64,000 nucleotides of DNA from Hyphomonadaceae bacterium BL14 (GCA_027627705.1 CP091242.1:1183128-1247127); one strand, 5' to 3'; counted from the stretch's first letter, positions 1-9,926 are shown. A program made the numbers and translations. The notes: a model not told the origin generated them from the sequence alone.

Positions 1-484
1 GGCCGAAAATATTGATGGCGACCTTCAAGGTCTCCTTGCCGTCATCGACATCATCGACCGTGCCGACAAAGCCCATGAACGAACCGTCCGTCACGCGCAC
101 GCTCTCGCCAATATCAAAGGAGATGGTGGAGCGCGGCCGCTCGGCGTCGTCCTCCATCTGGCCCATGATCCGCTTGATCTCGGATTCGGGCACCGGCAGC
201 GGGCGCTTGCCCGAGCCCAGGAACCCGCTGACACGCGGCGTGTTCTTGACGAGGTGGTAGGCCTCGTCGGTCATATCCATTTTCACCAGCACATAGCCGG
301 GGAAGTATTTGCGCTCTGCGTTCACCTTGCGGCCGCGGCGCACCTCGACGACGTCTTCGGTCGGTACGATGATTTCCTCGAACCGGTCTTCAAGCCCTTT
401 GAGGACCGCTTCGGACCGGATCGCCTCGGCCACCTTCTTTTCGAAGTTGGAATAGGCGTTGACGATGTACCATTTGGCGGACAT
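1..484 (-). CDS. nusG: Transcription termination/antitermination factor NusG (3' end outside window)
   Basis: The N-terminal about 161 residues of NusG are present, beginning MSAKWYIVNAYSNFEKKV; the C-terminal KOW domain is mostly off the left edge. The NGN domain is recognisable from the WYIVNAYSNFE start and from FPGYVLVKMDM, and the start of the KOW region (VRVTDGSFMGFVGTVD) is visible. NusG binds RNA polymerase, supports elongation and couples to Rho and the ribosome. It lies 6 bp after secE on the same strand, the conserved secE-nusG pair that normally precedes rplK. The ATG at 484 is the only sensible start. Assignment is very secure; only the truncation by the window edge limits it. 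Confidence 0.96.
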   Translation of the reverse strand, partial: MSAKWYIVNAYSNFEKKVAEAIRSEAVLKGLEDRFEEIIVPTEDVVEVRRGRKVNAERKYFPGYVLVKMDMTDEAYHLVKNTPRVSGFLGSGKRPLPVPESEIKRIMGQMEDDAERPRSTISFDIGESVRVTDGSFMGFVGTVDDVDDGKETLKVAINIFG

Positions 485-490
485 GCGGCG

Positions 491-781
491 TCAGGCTCCA
501 AGACCGAGCAGATTTCGAACAATAAAGCCGAGCGCACTGTCGACCGCGAAGAAGAACAAGGCGGCGATGACCGTCATGATCAGCACCATGATGGTGGAGA
601 TCAGGGTCTCGCGCCGGCCCGTCCATGTGACCTTGCGGCCTTCCTGACGCACTTCGGCAAAGAAGCGCAGCGGGTTGAACGGCTTCTTGGGCGCCGGCGC
701 AGCCGCCGTGCCGCCCGAAGTCCCGCTTCGGCCGCTGGCGGCCGGTTTCGCCGGCGGGCGGTTTTTCGTGTCTCGCGCCAT
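491..781 (-). CDS. secE: Preprotein translocase subunit SecE
   Basis: A 96-residue protein with a Pro/Ala/Gly-rich N-terminus of about 35 residues and the SecE core (FFAEVRQEGRKVTW followed by one membrane helix around residues 60-85). SecE is the essential small subunit of the SecYEG translocon in the inner membrane. The single-helix form matches SecE of most bacteria; the disordered N-terminal extension is common in alphaproteobacteria. It lies between tRNA-Trp and nusG on the same strand and is probably co-transcribed with both. Confidence 0.95.
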   Translation of the reverse strand: MARDTKNRPPAKPAASGRSGTSGGTAAAPAPKKPFNPLRFFAEVRQEGRKVTWTGRRETLISTIMVLIMTVIAALFFFAVDSALGFIVRNLLGLGA

Positions 782-834
782 GGCGTCAGACCATCTTTCT
801 CAATCGCTGTCACCAGACGCACGACTGGCGCGCC

Positions 835-910
835 TGGCAGGGGCGGAGGGGCTCGAACCCCCGGCCTGCGGTTTTGGAGACCGCCGCTCTACCAGCTGAG
901 CTACACCCCT
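835..910 (-). tRNA. trnW: tRNA-Trp (anticodon CCA)
   Basis: The reverse strand folds as a 76-nt cloverleaf. The acceptor stem is 904-910 with 839-845 (one G-T pair), the anticodon loop reads CTCCAAA with anticodon CCA, the T-loop is GTTCGAG, and a CCA tail is encoded at 835-837. tRNA-Trp immediately upstream of secE-nusG is a widespread bacterial arrangement, which supports the identity. Confidence 0.97.
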
Positions 911-966
911 GTGTCGCACGCAGGCTTAACGCGGCGCATTGACGCCCGCCTTCGCCAGAGCCGGTG

Positions 967-994
967 CTTTTACATCGCCTGCAGCCAGATGCAA
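967..994 (-). promoter_or_regulatory. Candidate sigma-70-type promoter for tRNA-Trp-secE-nusG
   Basis: On the minus strand TTGCAT (989-994) and TAAAAG (967-972) are separated by 16 nt, placing a start about 50 nt before the tRNA. Each hexamer matches consensus at four of six positions. No experimental support; alternatives nearby cannot be excluded. Confidence 0.35.
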
Positions 995-1042
995 ACAGGG
1001 TGCTGCAAAATTTCTGCACCCGTCTGGCCTGGCTCAGGCCTT

Positions 1043-1079
1043 AAAAAAAGAAAACGGCGGCGGGCAATGCCCGCCGCCG
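1043..1079 (-). terminator. Rho-independent terminator of the TonB-dependent receptor gene
   Basis: A perfect 11-bp GC stem (1055-1065 with 1069-1079, 3-nt loop) is followed on the minus strand by a U-rich tract (1043-1054). It lies 35 nt downstream of the receptor stop codon and is the clearest terminator in the left part of the window. Confidence 0.85.
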
Positions 1080-1113
1080 CAGTCTTCATAGGCGTCCTGA
1101 AGACGCGCCGCAA

Positions 1114-3999
1114 TCAATAACGCAGGTTGATGCGGGCGAACAGGTAACGGCCGACCTGATCGTAGCCGGTCAGCGAGTTGGCATTGTTCGCGAGCGAACC
1201 ACCCACGAGCGGCGGCTCTTCGTCGAGGATGTTGTTCACGCCGAGAGTCAGGCGCGTATTCTCCAGGACGTCGAACTGGGCCGACACGTCAAAATAGCTG
1301 ATCGCGTCGAGCACGTTGCCATTGTTGACCAGACCACGGTCGGTGGTGCCCGGCGTGCCGTTCTGCAGCGTGTAGTCCATCTCGCTGAAGTAACGCCAGC
1401 GCACGGACGCCGACCACCAGCTGCCCATGTCATAGCTCAGGCGGGCGGTGTGACGCCAGTCGGAGGTGGCGCAAGCCGGGTTGATGACGCCGACGCAGTC
1501 ATAGGCGGCGGCATCGTTGATGCCCGGCAGCGGATCGATGGTCTGCTCGAGCGCGATCGAGCCGTTGAACAGGGCGCTCAGATTGCCCCCGATCAGCGGC
1601 GCTTCACCGGCCCACGCGACGTTGAAGTCCACGCCACGCCAGATCAGATTGCCGAAGTTGGCGGTCTGGTTGCGGACAACACCATTGCCCGGCTCACCCG
1701 CCGTGCCCGACCACAGGTCACCCGAAACCGGGTTACGCTGGATCAGGCCGCACAGCCCGGCATCGCCCGTCAGGCCGCAACCGCGCAGGATGTTGGAGGC
1801 ACCAACCGTACCGATGCGGTCCGCGATCTGGATGTCGTAATAGTCGACCGTCACGCTGAGGCTGTCGAACGGCTGGAACACCACACCGAACGTCCACGTA
1901 TCAGCCGATTCCGGGCTCAGGCTCGTATTGCCACCCGTGATCTGGTTGTACTGGTCGGCCGGGCTCTTGTTGATATTGCCGTACTGGGCCGCAGACACGC
2001 CGGTCAGGGCGCATTGGGCGGCCGTGAACTGTGGTGTCGCCGTGGCGCAGGGATCCTCACCCGCCCACAGACCGCCCGAGGTCGGCGAGAACAGTTCGCC
2101 AACATTGGGGGCGCGGATGGCGCGGTTGAAACCGCCGCGGACACGCAGCTCGGAAACGGGAGCCCACGAACCCAGGATCTTGTAGGTCGTGGCACCGCCG
2201 GAGGTGTTATAGTTGGAATAGCGGTAGCCCAGCTCCAGATACACTTCCTCTGCGAAAGCAGCACCCTGGACGAGCGGCACGATCGCTTCACCGAAGGCTT
2301 CGTACACGTCGTACTCACCGCCGATATTCGGCGTCTGACCACCACGGCCGGTATACCCACCAGCCTGGATTTCACTGTCAGACAGGGTCTGATAGCTTTC
2401 GCGACGATATTCGGCACCCGCCACAACAGCAATCGGGTCCGACGCCGCCGGCAGGGTGAACGGCAGGTTGCCGGTCACAAAGGTGTTGGCGGTGATCAGC
2501 TCGGTGCGGCCGGTCAGAACGCCGGTGCCGCCGAGGGCTTGCGCCGCCGCCGGGGTGACGCCATTCGGCACAAAAGGATTGTAAGGGATGCAACCGGCGA
2601 ACGAGCCCGTCGGGCAGCCCAGCAGGGCAGCACGGGTGCGCGAGCGCAGGAAGTCGTTCTGGGTGATCTCGCTGGACGAGGTCGAGGCATAGGTGAAGGA
2701 GGCGTCATACGACCAGCCGCCACCCAGATCGCCCTCGGTACCCGCGGTCCAGCGCCAGGCCGACGAATCGATCGTCGAGGTGCGCGGGCCGCCCTCATTG
2801 TTACGCTTGCCAACCAAAAGAGTGATATCGGCACCGGTTGGGTTCGGCGTGATGTTGAGATCGGTGCACAGCGAATTGATCAGCGGATCGGTGCATTCAA
2901 AGCCAATTTGGTCGGTAAAGAACGTTCCGGACTCAGCAATCTGCACGGTCGTGTTCGTGTTCGCGAACGCCACATCCAGATAGGGCCGGAACATGGCGTT
3001 GATTTCATAGTTGAAGAACGCGCCAAACGTCCAGCGCTCGTCCGGGCGCTGATAGAAGTTGACCGGAGCGTAGTTGTAGAGCTCGCCAATGCCACGCCGC
3101 CATGTTCCGGCCTGATCAAAGTTGATGAAAGAGAAGTTCAGGTTGCCGTCCGGGCTGCTGCCAATAGCCAGGAAGTTCGGAACAATCGACGTCGACGAAC
3201 CGCCACATGCCGTAGCGCTGGCGAGCAGCGCGCACGACGAATAGTCGCGGTCGCCCTGCATCAGCTCTTCGTTCTTGCGGTAGGTCACATAACCGCTGGC
3301 ATGGCCACGGCCGTCGGCAAACGAGCCGCCGATGGCGAAATCGATGTCATAGGCCCGGCCGTCAATGCCGCTGGAGCCCGTCGGGAAATCAAACCCGGCG
3401 GTCGTCTGCAGGCCCTGCATGTATTCGTTGTCGTTGTTGTGCTGATAGCCGGAGACGCCGGCATTGATCGACACGCCTTCGAAATTGCGGTCGATGATGA
3501 AGTTCACAACACCGGCCACGGCGTCCGCGCCGTACACCGCCGAGGCGCCGCCGGTCAGGACTTCCACGCGCTGGATCAGCGCGGCGGGGATCTGGTTGAG
3601 GTCAGGAGCCTGGGTGCGGATGCCGCCCGGCTGCAGACGGCGTCCGTTGACCAGGACCAGGGTCCGGTTGGTGCCGAGGCCGCGCAGGTTGACCGAGGCG
3701 GTGCCGGTGGACGGGTTTACGGAGAACGCGTCGAGCGACGGGGTCACCTGCGGCAGGGTGCGCAGCAGGTCTTCCACGCGCGTGGTGCCCGAGAGGCGGA
3801 ACTCTTCGGCGTCAACCTGGGTGACCGGGCTGACCGACACGAGGTTGGGGTTCGCAATACGCGTACCGGTGACGCGGATGACGTCGCTGGTCTGCGGCTG
3901 CGCGGCTTCCTCTTCCTGCGCGAGCGCAGGCGCGGTGGCGGTGAGGCCCCCGATGAGCGTGCTTGCCAGCAGGCAAGACTTCAACATGCTTCGCTTCAC
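1114..3999 (-). CDS. TonB-dependent outer-membrane receptor
   Basis: A 961-residue outer-membrane receptor. The signal peptide (residues 1-27, ending APALAQ) is followed by a TonB-box-like stretch (SDVIRVTGTRI), a plug domain (RVEDLLRTLPQV, NLRGLGTNRTLVLVNGRR, GGASAVYGADAVAGVVNFI) and a large beta-barrel ending in an aromatic residue (LFARINLRY), as needed for Bam insertion. It uses TonB energy to import a ligand that cannot be deduced here; the length and style match the large receptors of Caulobacter/Maricaulis-type bacteria that take up oligosaccharides or metal chelates. The start is GTG at 3999 with GGGGAG about 8 nt upstream; an ATG four codons in would still keep the signal peptide. 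It is monocistronic, with a terminator at 1043-1079, and lies between tuf and tRNA-Trp. Confidence 0.93.
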   Translation of the reverse strand: MKRSMLKSCLLASTLIGGLTATAPALAQEEEAAQPQTSDVIRVTGTRIANPNLVSVSPVTQVDAEEFRLSGTTRVEDLLRTLPQVTPSLDAFSVNPSTGTASVNLRGLGTNRTLVLVNGRRLQPGGIRTQAPDLNQIPAALIQRVEVLTGGASAVYGADAVAGVVNFIIDRNFEGVSINAGVSGYQHNNDNEYMQGLQTTAGFDFPTGSSGIDGRAYDIDFAIGGSFADGRGHASGYVTYRKNEELMQGDRDYSSCALLASATACGGSSTSIVPNFLAIGSSPDGNLNFSFINFDQAGTWRRGIGELYNYAPVNFYQRPDERWTFGAFFNYEINAMFRPYLDVAFANTNTTVQIAESGTFFTDQIGFECTDPLINSLCTDLNITPNPTGADITLLVGKRNNEGGPRTSTIDSSAWRWTAGTEGDLGGGWSYDASFTYASTSSSEITQNDFLRSRTRAALLGCPTGSFAGCIPYNPFVPNGVTPAAAQALGGTGVLTGRTELITANTFVTGNLPFTLPAASDPIAVVAGAEYRRESYQTLSDSEIQAGGYTGRGGQTPNIGGEYDVYEAFGEAIVPLVQGAAFAEEVYLELGYRYSNYNTSGGATTYKILGSWAPVSELRVRGGFNRAIRAPNVGELFSPTSGGLWAGEDPCATATPQFTAAQCALTGVSAAQYGNINKSPADQYNQITGGNTSLSPESADTWTFGVVFQPFDSLSVTVDYYDIQIADRIGTVGASNILRGCGLTGDAGLCGLIQRNPVSGDLWSGTAGEPGNGVVRNQTANFGNLIWRGVDFNVAWAGEAPLIGGNLSALFNGSIALEQTIDPLPGINDAAAYDCVGVINPACATSDWRHTARLSYDMGSWWSASVRWRYFSEMDYTLQNGTPGTTDRGLVNNGNVLDAISYFDVSAQFDVLENTRLTLGVNNILDEEPPLVGGSLANNANSLTGYDQVGRYLFARINLRY

Positions 4000-4367
4000 T
4001 TTTATTCTCCCCGAATGAGTAGCGGTTTCCTGACAACGGCGGCCCGGAAAGCTGATCCGGAGCGCGCGCGGCCTTTCGAGACGGGAGATCCCGTCACCGG
4101 CGCAACGCTAGTTGTCGCCCGACTGTCACGTCAACCTTGCCAGAGTGTCATACTTCGAGAATGCCCGTCATTTTTCAAAGCTGTGGCGCAGGTGCACCAC
4201 TTCCTTTCAGCCGCCGCCCCAGCCGCGCCCGCCGGCACCGGCACCGCTGCAGATCAAGCATCACAGCAAATGCCGTGTCATTGCTGCGTTTTAAGCCGTC
4301 AGCACGCACCGGGATTTGCCATACGAGCCAAAGAAAGCGGCGGTCCGCAATAAAGTTGGTATACTCT
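4000..4367. other. Intergenic region upstream of the receptor gene
   Basis: No gene is supported in these 368 bases. They hold the receptor's ribosome-binding site and a candidate promoter (4105-4134). Several GTCA words occur between 4115 and 4171 at irregular spacing. The remainder shows no recognisable structure. Confidence 0.5.
4105..4134 (-). promoter_or_regulatory. Candidate promoter of the TonB-dependent receptor
   Basis: On the minus strand TTGACG (4129-4134, five of six to consensus) is 18 nt from TAGCGT (4105-4110, three of six). The predicted transcript would have a leader of about 100 nt. The weak -10 box keeps confidence low. Confidence 0.33.
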
Positions 4368-5261
4368 TTAGCGGCTGCTCGGGCTCAATTCGCCGTGCAG
4401 CCACCAGCCCACGGGCCGTCCTGCGCTGTCGTGCACCGATTCAGGGCCACCTGTGGATAATCCGGCGGCCCGCGCGGCCTCTGCCAGCGCGCGCGCCGCG
4501 GTTTCATCCAGAGAGGCGTCCGTCATCAATGTCAGCCGCGCGCTATGCGCCGAGACCTCGTCCAGTACGGTCTGCGCATTCTCAATGAGGTAAGGCGGCG
4601 GGAAGCGGTCTTTCTTGTTGAGTATTTCCGCCAGGAAGCTCATCGCCCAGTGCGTTGTCTCGTCGAGCGTACGGGCGGCCTCCTCGGCGAACAGGCGGCG
4701 CACACGCTCCAGCACCGGCGACTCATCCTGCCCGCGCGCACGGGCCTCGCCCAGTGCGCGCACCTGGGCCGCCAGCCCGTCTGGCGCGATCAGACTGGCC
4801 GCGCGGGCGATTCGCGTGCGGGCCGCCGCCACCGCTTCGCCATCGCGCGCATGGGCCAGCACGCCCAGCTGCCCGCCGGGCGCCAGCACGCGCGCCGCTT
4901 CACGCAGCGCCGCCCGGGTGTCGGCATATTCCAGTCCAAACTGGGAAATGGCGGCATCGAAGACGTCCGACTCGAACGGCAGAGCCTCCAGGGCGGCACC
5001 GGCCACCAGGCGTGCGCCCGCGACCGGCGCCAGCGCCTGGGCGTAATCCGCGCCGGTCACCGTAAAGCCATGGGAATGCGCAACAGCCAGCCGGGTCAGC
5101 GCGCCCGCCCCGCAGGCCAGATCCAGCACCCGCGCACCTGGCGCCAGCGCGTCGAAAAAGCCTTTCCAGACAAAGCCCGTGTCGAAGGGCTGGCCGCCGG
5201 CGAAACAGCTATGGGTCTGGCCCGACGCCCAGTACCGGCTCCAGGTCTCGCGTCCGTCCAT
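4368..5261 (-). CDS. Class I SAM-dependent methyltransferase
   Basis: A 297-residue soluble protein with the class I methyltransferase fold. Motif I, VLDLACGAGALTRLAV, is at about residues 46-61, the acidic ribose-binding position follows in VTGADYAQA, and motif IV/post-I is FDAAISQFGLEYADTRAALREAARVLAPGGQLGVLAH, typical of the Methyltransf_11/25 group. The substrate cannot be read from sequence. It is in the same direction as tuf and the receptor but separated from both, with no obvious operon partner. Confidence 0.8.
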   Translation of the reverse strand: MDGRETWSRYWASGQTHSCFAGGQPFDTGFVWKGFFDALAPGARVLDLACGAGALTRLAVAHSHGFTVTGADYAQALAPVAGARLVAGAALEALPFESDVFDAAISQFGLEYADTRAALREAARVLAPGGQLGVLAHARDGEAVAAARTRIARAASLIAPDGLAAQVRALGEARARGQDESPVLERVRRLFAEEAARTLDETTHWAMSFLAEILNKKDRFPPPYLIENAQTVLDEVSAHSARLTLMTDASLDETAARALAEAARAAGLSTGGPESVHDSAGRPVGWWLHGELSPSSR

Positions 5262-5342
5262 GAAGAGGCTCTCCGATTGGTACCGGCGTGAGCCTAGCGC
5301 CCCGGCCTGCCCGCGTCAGCGTCAACATGCCCCCCAACGCAG

Positions 5343-5371
5343 CGCGGCCCGGCTTTGTGGGCCGGGCCGCG
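5343..5371 (-). terminator. Hairpin downstream of tuf, possible terminator
   Basis: An 11-bp GC-rich perfect stem (5343-5353 with 5361-5371, 7-nt loop) sits 27 nt after the tuf stop codon. No U tract follows on the minus strand, so it may act as an mRNA 3'-end stabiliser or Rho-assisted terminator. Confidence 0.5.
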
Positions 5372-5397
5372 TCGCATAGCGTCAGGGACGGTGCCGA

Positions 5398-6573
<1,176 letters not shown>

Positions 6574-6703
6574 TGTCTTTAGACCCTCACGCTGGAGCTG
6601 TGCATGGACGTCCTGCTTGCCGGGCGCCCTTGAAAACTGAGGGCGGGGCATAGCGCCCGCGCGGCGCGCTTGCAAGTGTCAAACGCGGCCCCGCCCTGCG
6701 GGC

Positions 6704-8101
6704 TCAGGCCGGCACGATATCCATGGCCATGGTCAGGCGCGCCTGCTCGCCGCCAAACGGAACGGTGCCGTGCCACATATAGGACGGGAACAGGACCAGC
6801 ATGCCCGGTTCGGGCTTCACCCAGTGCTGGGCACTCTGGGCCGGCGTGACAGGAATGCCCGCCTCGCCAAAGCGGATCCAGCCCTCGCGCCCGCCCGCCG
6901 AAACCGCATCCGGCAGCTCCACATAGAAGGCCGAGGATATCCAGCCGTCCGGGTGGACGTGATCGGTATGAAATCCGCCCGGCGTCAGCCAGACCGACCA
7001 GACGCCGTGAATGCGCCAGCGCCCCGCGCGGCGCCGCCGCAAGGGATCACCCCCCTCCCCCAGCCCCTCGATATAGGCGTCCACCAGCGGGTCCAGCGCC
7101 TGGCGGAACGCCTGGATGGCGGGGGTTTGCACCGACAAGATATCCGGACGCTGACTGCCATGTCGCACCGATTGGCCAAACGGGTGGGTGCGATAGGGAT
7201 GGGCCGCTTTCAGCTCGGCGGCGAGGTCGGCCAGATACGCCGCCTGGCTGGTCCAGCCCGGCGGCGGGGCGATGGTCTGCGGGCGCACCAGCGCGTGATA
7301 GTCATAGAGCCCGTCAAAGCGCCGGTCGCCGCTCATGCGCCAGGCCATGGCCTGCAGATTGACCGCGTTCTGATTGTCCGGTGCCAGCGCCACAAGGCGC
7401 TGCGCGGACGCTTGCGCGGCTTCGCCATCTCCGGTGGCCAGGCAGACATGGGTCCAGGCCTCCAGCGCGGTGAGGCCTTCGGGCGCAATCTGCAGCGCCT
7501 GGCGCGCCCGCGCACGTGCGCTGTCCAGCTGCCCGGCGCGGGTGAGCAGATAGACTGCTGCACATTGCAGCACGAGCTGGCGCGGCTCGCGCACCGCCAG
7601 CGCCTCCATCTGCGCGCACGCGCCCTCAAGATCGCCCATGTAATCGAGCGCGCGCGCCCGCACATATTCCAGCGGCCCGAAACCCGGGCGGGCCGCGATG
7701 TCACGCTCCAGCCCGTCCAGCGCCTGTGCCTGATCGCCGGTGCGCATCCAGATCAGCTGGCAGCGCTCCAGCTGGGCGTCCACCATCGCCGCATTGATAG
7801 CGCACGCCGCGTCATAGGCCTCCGCCGCGGCATCAAGCGCGCCCAGCTGCATCAGCGCGCGCGCCAGCACAACCCGCGTCTCGCCCGCCTTCAGCCCCAG
7901 CGCGATGGCCCGGCGTGCATTGGCGGCGCTGGCCTCGTGACGCCCGCAATCGCCCTGGCTGGCGGCCAGGTTGTGCAGCGCCACCGGATTGTCCGGATAC
8001 GCGGCTGCCGCCAGTTCATGCACCGCCAGCGCCTCTTCCAGACGCTTTTGCGCCTTGAGCGCATCGGCGCGCGCGCACAGGGCCTGCAAGGATTCGGGCA
8101 T
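6704..8101 (-). CDS. TPR-repeat protein with C-terminal 2-oxoglutarate/Fe(II) oxygenase-type domain
   Basis: A 465-residue protein. Residues 1 to about 250 are tandem tetratricopeptide-like helical repeats (for example LHNLAASQGDCGRHEASAANARRAIAL). The C-terminal about 200 residues resemble the putative 2OG-Fe(II) oxygenase family 5: a jelly-roll with GGFHTDHVHPDGWISSAFYVELPD holding probable metal ligands, and GMLVLFPSYMWHGTVPFGGEQARLTMAMD holding the distal His and the Arg that would bind 2-oxoglutarate. The likely reaction is hydroxylation of a protein or small molecule bound by the TPR domain; the substrate is unknown. The start at 8101 is chosen because GGGAGG lies 7 nt upstream. It is adjacent to tRNA-Gly, with no operon partner. 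Confidence 0.78.
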   Translation of the reverse strand: MPESLQALCARADALKAQKRLEEALAVHELAAAAYPDNPVALHNLAASQGDCGRHEASAANARRAIALGLKAGETRVVLARALMQLGALDAAAEAYDAACAINAAMVDAQLERCQLIWMRTGDQAQALDGLERDIAARPGFGPLEYVRARALDYMGDLEGACAQMEALAVREPRQLVLQCAAVYLLTRAGQLDSARARARQALQIAPEGLTALEAWTHVCLATGDGEAAQASAQRLVALAPDNQNAVNLQAMAWRMSGDRRFDGLYDYHALVRPQTIAPPPGWTSQAAYLADLAAELKAAHPYRTHPFGQSVRHGSQRPDILSVQTPAIQAFRQALDPLVDAYIEGLGEGGDPLRRRRAGRWRIHGVWSVWLTPGGFHTDHVHPDGWISSAFYVELPDAVSAGGREGWIRFGEAGIPVTPAQSAQHWVKPEPGMLVLFPSYMWHGTVPFGGEQARLTMAMDIVPA

Positions 8102-8206
8102 GCGGCATCCTCCCACAACCACGCCAGCGAGCCGCGCGCGGAAGGCGGCGTCAAGGGCCGGGGCGCAGAGTTCGCGCCCGTCAAATCATCAAGTGGGGAG
8201 AAAACC

Positions 8207-8280
8207 TGGAGCGGGTGGACGGGATCGAACCGACATATTCAGCTTGGAAGGCTGACGTTCTACCATTGAACTACACCCGC
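8207..8280 (-). tRNA. trnG: tRNA-Gly (anticodon TCC)
   Basis: The reverse strand folds into a 74-nt cloverleaf. The acceptor stem is 8274-8280 with 8211-8217, the anticodon loop is CTTCCAA with anticodon TCC, the T-loop is GTTCGAT, and CCA is encoded at 8207-8209. Confidence 0.97.
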
Positions 8281-8341
8281 GCGGGACCGGTTTGATACAA
8301 GCTGATGGCGCGCGCGTCGAGACCTTCGGCGCCAAGCATGC

Positions 8342-9112
8342 TCAGGCGCGCGCCGTGATCGGCTGGGGTCCGGTCCAGGCCGCCAGCGTCTCGCGGTAGA
8401 GCGGATCGGGCGTGATCGACAGGGCCGCGCGCGCGCCGTCCAGCGGCAGGGCGAACAGGTCTGACAAATCCTGCACCGGCATCGGCCTGGCCGCACGCGC
8501 CATGGCGGCGGCGTTGCGCATCATGCGCCCCACAGGCCAGCTCATGATTTCCGAGCGGATGCGCAGACCCGCCATGGCCCCCAGCAAACGGGAGCCGCGC
8601 GAGCCGGTCTGCACGCCTGTGAACACCAGCAGCAGCGCCTCGCCCAGCGGATTGCGGCCATAGCCGGTGAGCACGTGGTACAAATCATGGGTCAGGCTCA
8701 TCGACCACATATAGGCGCTGAACTGCGGGTAATCGCGGTCCAGCATCTCGTAATGGCCGGGGTTTACCGCCACCGCGGCCTCGTGCACGCCCAGCGGATC
8801 GAGGCCTTCGCTATCGAGATATTGCAGATAGGCCGCCGCGAACGTGCCCGGCCCGTGGGCCTCCAGTTGCGCACGGCCGGTGAGCGCATCGGCGAGGCTC
8901 TGGCGGTTGGCGATTACGCCGCGGCCATACTCGCTGTCGCAAAAGCGCCGGAAGCTGTCTTCGCCCGTGCGCCCCTGGGCCGCCGAAAAGAAGCGGAAGA
9001 CGTGACGGGTGTCTTCAGGATCATTGATCAGATCGCGAAACGCGCCGAGCGCCGCCAGCGGCCGCAAGGGCTGGAACGGAAAGGCGCAGTCGCCGGTTGA
9101 AGACGCGGCCAT
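8342..9112 (-). CDS. Coq4-family ubiquinone biosynthesis protein
   Basis: A 256-residue protein of the Coq4 family. The diagnostic metal-binding motif HDxxH(x)11E is present exactly (HDLYHVLTGYGRNPLGE), within the helical Coq4 fold. In eukaryotes Coq4 organises the CoQ synthome and has been linked to C1 decarboxylation/hydroxylation of the CoQ ring; alphaproteobacterial homologues are thought to serve the same pathway, which is inference for this gene. It stands alone, divergent from bacterioferritin, with a perfect palindrome about 60 bp upstream of its start. Confidence 0.85.
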   Translation of the reverse strand: MAASSTGDCAFPFQPLRPLAALGAFRDLINDPEDTRHVFRFFSAAQGRTGEDSFRRFCDSEYGRGVIANRQSLADALTGRAQLEAHGPGTFAAAYLQYLDSEGLDPLGVHEAAVAVNPGHYEMLDRDYPQFSAYMWSMSLTHDLYHVLTGYGRNPLGEALLLVFTGVQTGSRGSRLLGAMAGLRIRSEIMSWPVGRMMRNAAAMARAARPMPVQDLSDLFALPLDGARAALSITPDPLYRETLAAWTGPQPITARA

Positions 9113-9170
9113 GTCGGCCTCCTTCGATGATCAGGCACGAAGCATGAGCATAACCCGGCCGGAGACAAAA

Positions 9171-9185
9171 GTGAACGCCGTTCAC
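9171..9185. promoter_or_regulatory. Perfect 15-bp palindrome, candidate operator upstream of coq4
   Basis: GTGAAC-gcc-GTTCAC lies 59 bp before the coq4 start codon in the coq4/bfr divergent region. The symmetry and length suit a TetR/GntR-type dimer. No cognate regulator is adjacent. Confidence 0.4.
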
Positions 9186-9319
9186 ATTGGCTGTGCCGCC
9201 ACGCCGCGACCGAGCGGTTCACTGGCCGCCTCAGCCTTGCCCGCGCCACCGGCTGCAAACGCGTCTCAGTTGAGGCGCGCGAATGCCTCTCAGTGACTTG
9301 TCAAATATCTTTCAATCAC

Positions 9320-9347
9320 TTGGCCGACACAGAATCGATGCTACATT
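9320..9347 (+). promoter_or_regulatory. Candidate promoter of bacterioferritin
   Basis: TTGGCC (9320-9325) and TACATT (9342-9347) are 16 nt apart, 37 nt before the ATG of bfr. Both hexamers match consensus at four of six positions. No clear Fur or Irr box was recognised. Confidence 0.33.
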
Positions 9348-9383
9348 AGCCGACAATCTGTTTTCTGAACCGGAGCCGAATCA

Positions 9384-9863
9384 ATGAAGGGCGATCCCAA
9401 GGTCATCGAGCACCTGAACAAGGCGCTGAAGCTGGAGCTGACCACGGTCAACCAGTACTTCCTGCATGCGCGCATGCTGAAAGATTGGGGCTTTTCGCGC
9501 CTGGCCAAGGTGGAATACGAAGAATCCATCGATGAGATGAAGCACGCCGATGCGCTGATCGAGCGCATCCTGTTCCTGGAAGGCCTGCCCAATGTGCAGG
9601 ATCTGGGCAAGGTGCTGATCGGCGAGACGGTCAAGGAAATCCTGGAATGCGATCTGGAGGCCGAGCGCCGCGCGCATCCGATCTACAAGGACGCCGTCGC
9701 CTATTGCGAAAGCGCCGGGGACTATGTCTCGCGCCAGCTGTTTGATTCCATCCTGAAGTCCGAGGAAGAGCATATCGACTTCCTTGAGACCCAGCTGGGC
9801 CTGATCGAGAAAATCGGCGAAGACCGCTACATGCAGTCCCAGATGGGCGGCCACGACGACTGA
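9384..9863 (+). CDS. bfr: Bacterioferritin
   Basis: A 159-residue four-helix bacterioferritin, which forms a 24-subunit shell that oxidises Fe(II) and stores ferric mineral in the cytoplasm. The dinuclear ferroxidase ligands are all in place: E18, E51, H54, E94, E127 and H130. The haem-bridging Met is at residue 52. Length is standard. It is divergent from coq4 and convergent with glutathione reductase; no bacterioferritin-associated ferredoxin gene is adjacent. Confidence 0.97.
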   Translation: MKGDPKVIEHLNKALKLELTTVNQYFLHARMLKDWGFSRLAKVEYEESIDEMKHADALIERILFLEGLPNVQDLGKVLIGETVKEILECDLEAERRAHPIYKDAVAYCESAGDYVSRQLFDSILKSEEEHIDFLETQLGLIEKIGEDRYMQSQMGGHDD

Positions 9864-9902
9864 CGGGCCGCCTTCAGGCCCGCCATTCCGGCATCCCTTC
9901 AG

Positions 9903-9926
9903 GCGCGGCGGATCATTCCGCCGCGC
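9903..9926. terminator. Hairpin at the bfr/gor convergent junction
   Basis: A perfect 10-bp stem (9903-9912 with 9917-9926) with 4-nt loop overlaps the gor stop codon (9913-9915) and lies 40 nt past bfr. It could end both converging transcripts, although neither side has a strong U tract. Confidence 0.4.

Noticed and set aside
4112..4151. Pho-box-like repeats TTGTCGC/CTGTCAC/GTGTCAT upstream of the TonB receptor
   Set aside because: They lie on the strand opposite the receptor promoter and the third repeat is out by one unit with a poor middle repeat; not convincing as a PhoB site.
1450..4353. A 967-codon open frame on the plus strand opposite the TonB receptor
   Set aside because: It is the codon-complement shadow of a GC-rich gene: no ribosome-binding site, Arg/Gly-rich composition and no domain, while the minus strand is a perfect receptor.
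6649..6682. TTGACA followed by GCTATG upstream of tuf as a promoter
   Set aside because: The spacing is 22 nt, too long for a normal sigma-70 promoter, although TTGACA itself may be the true -35 box with an unrecognised -10.
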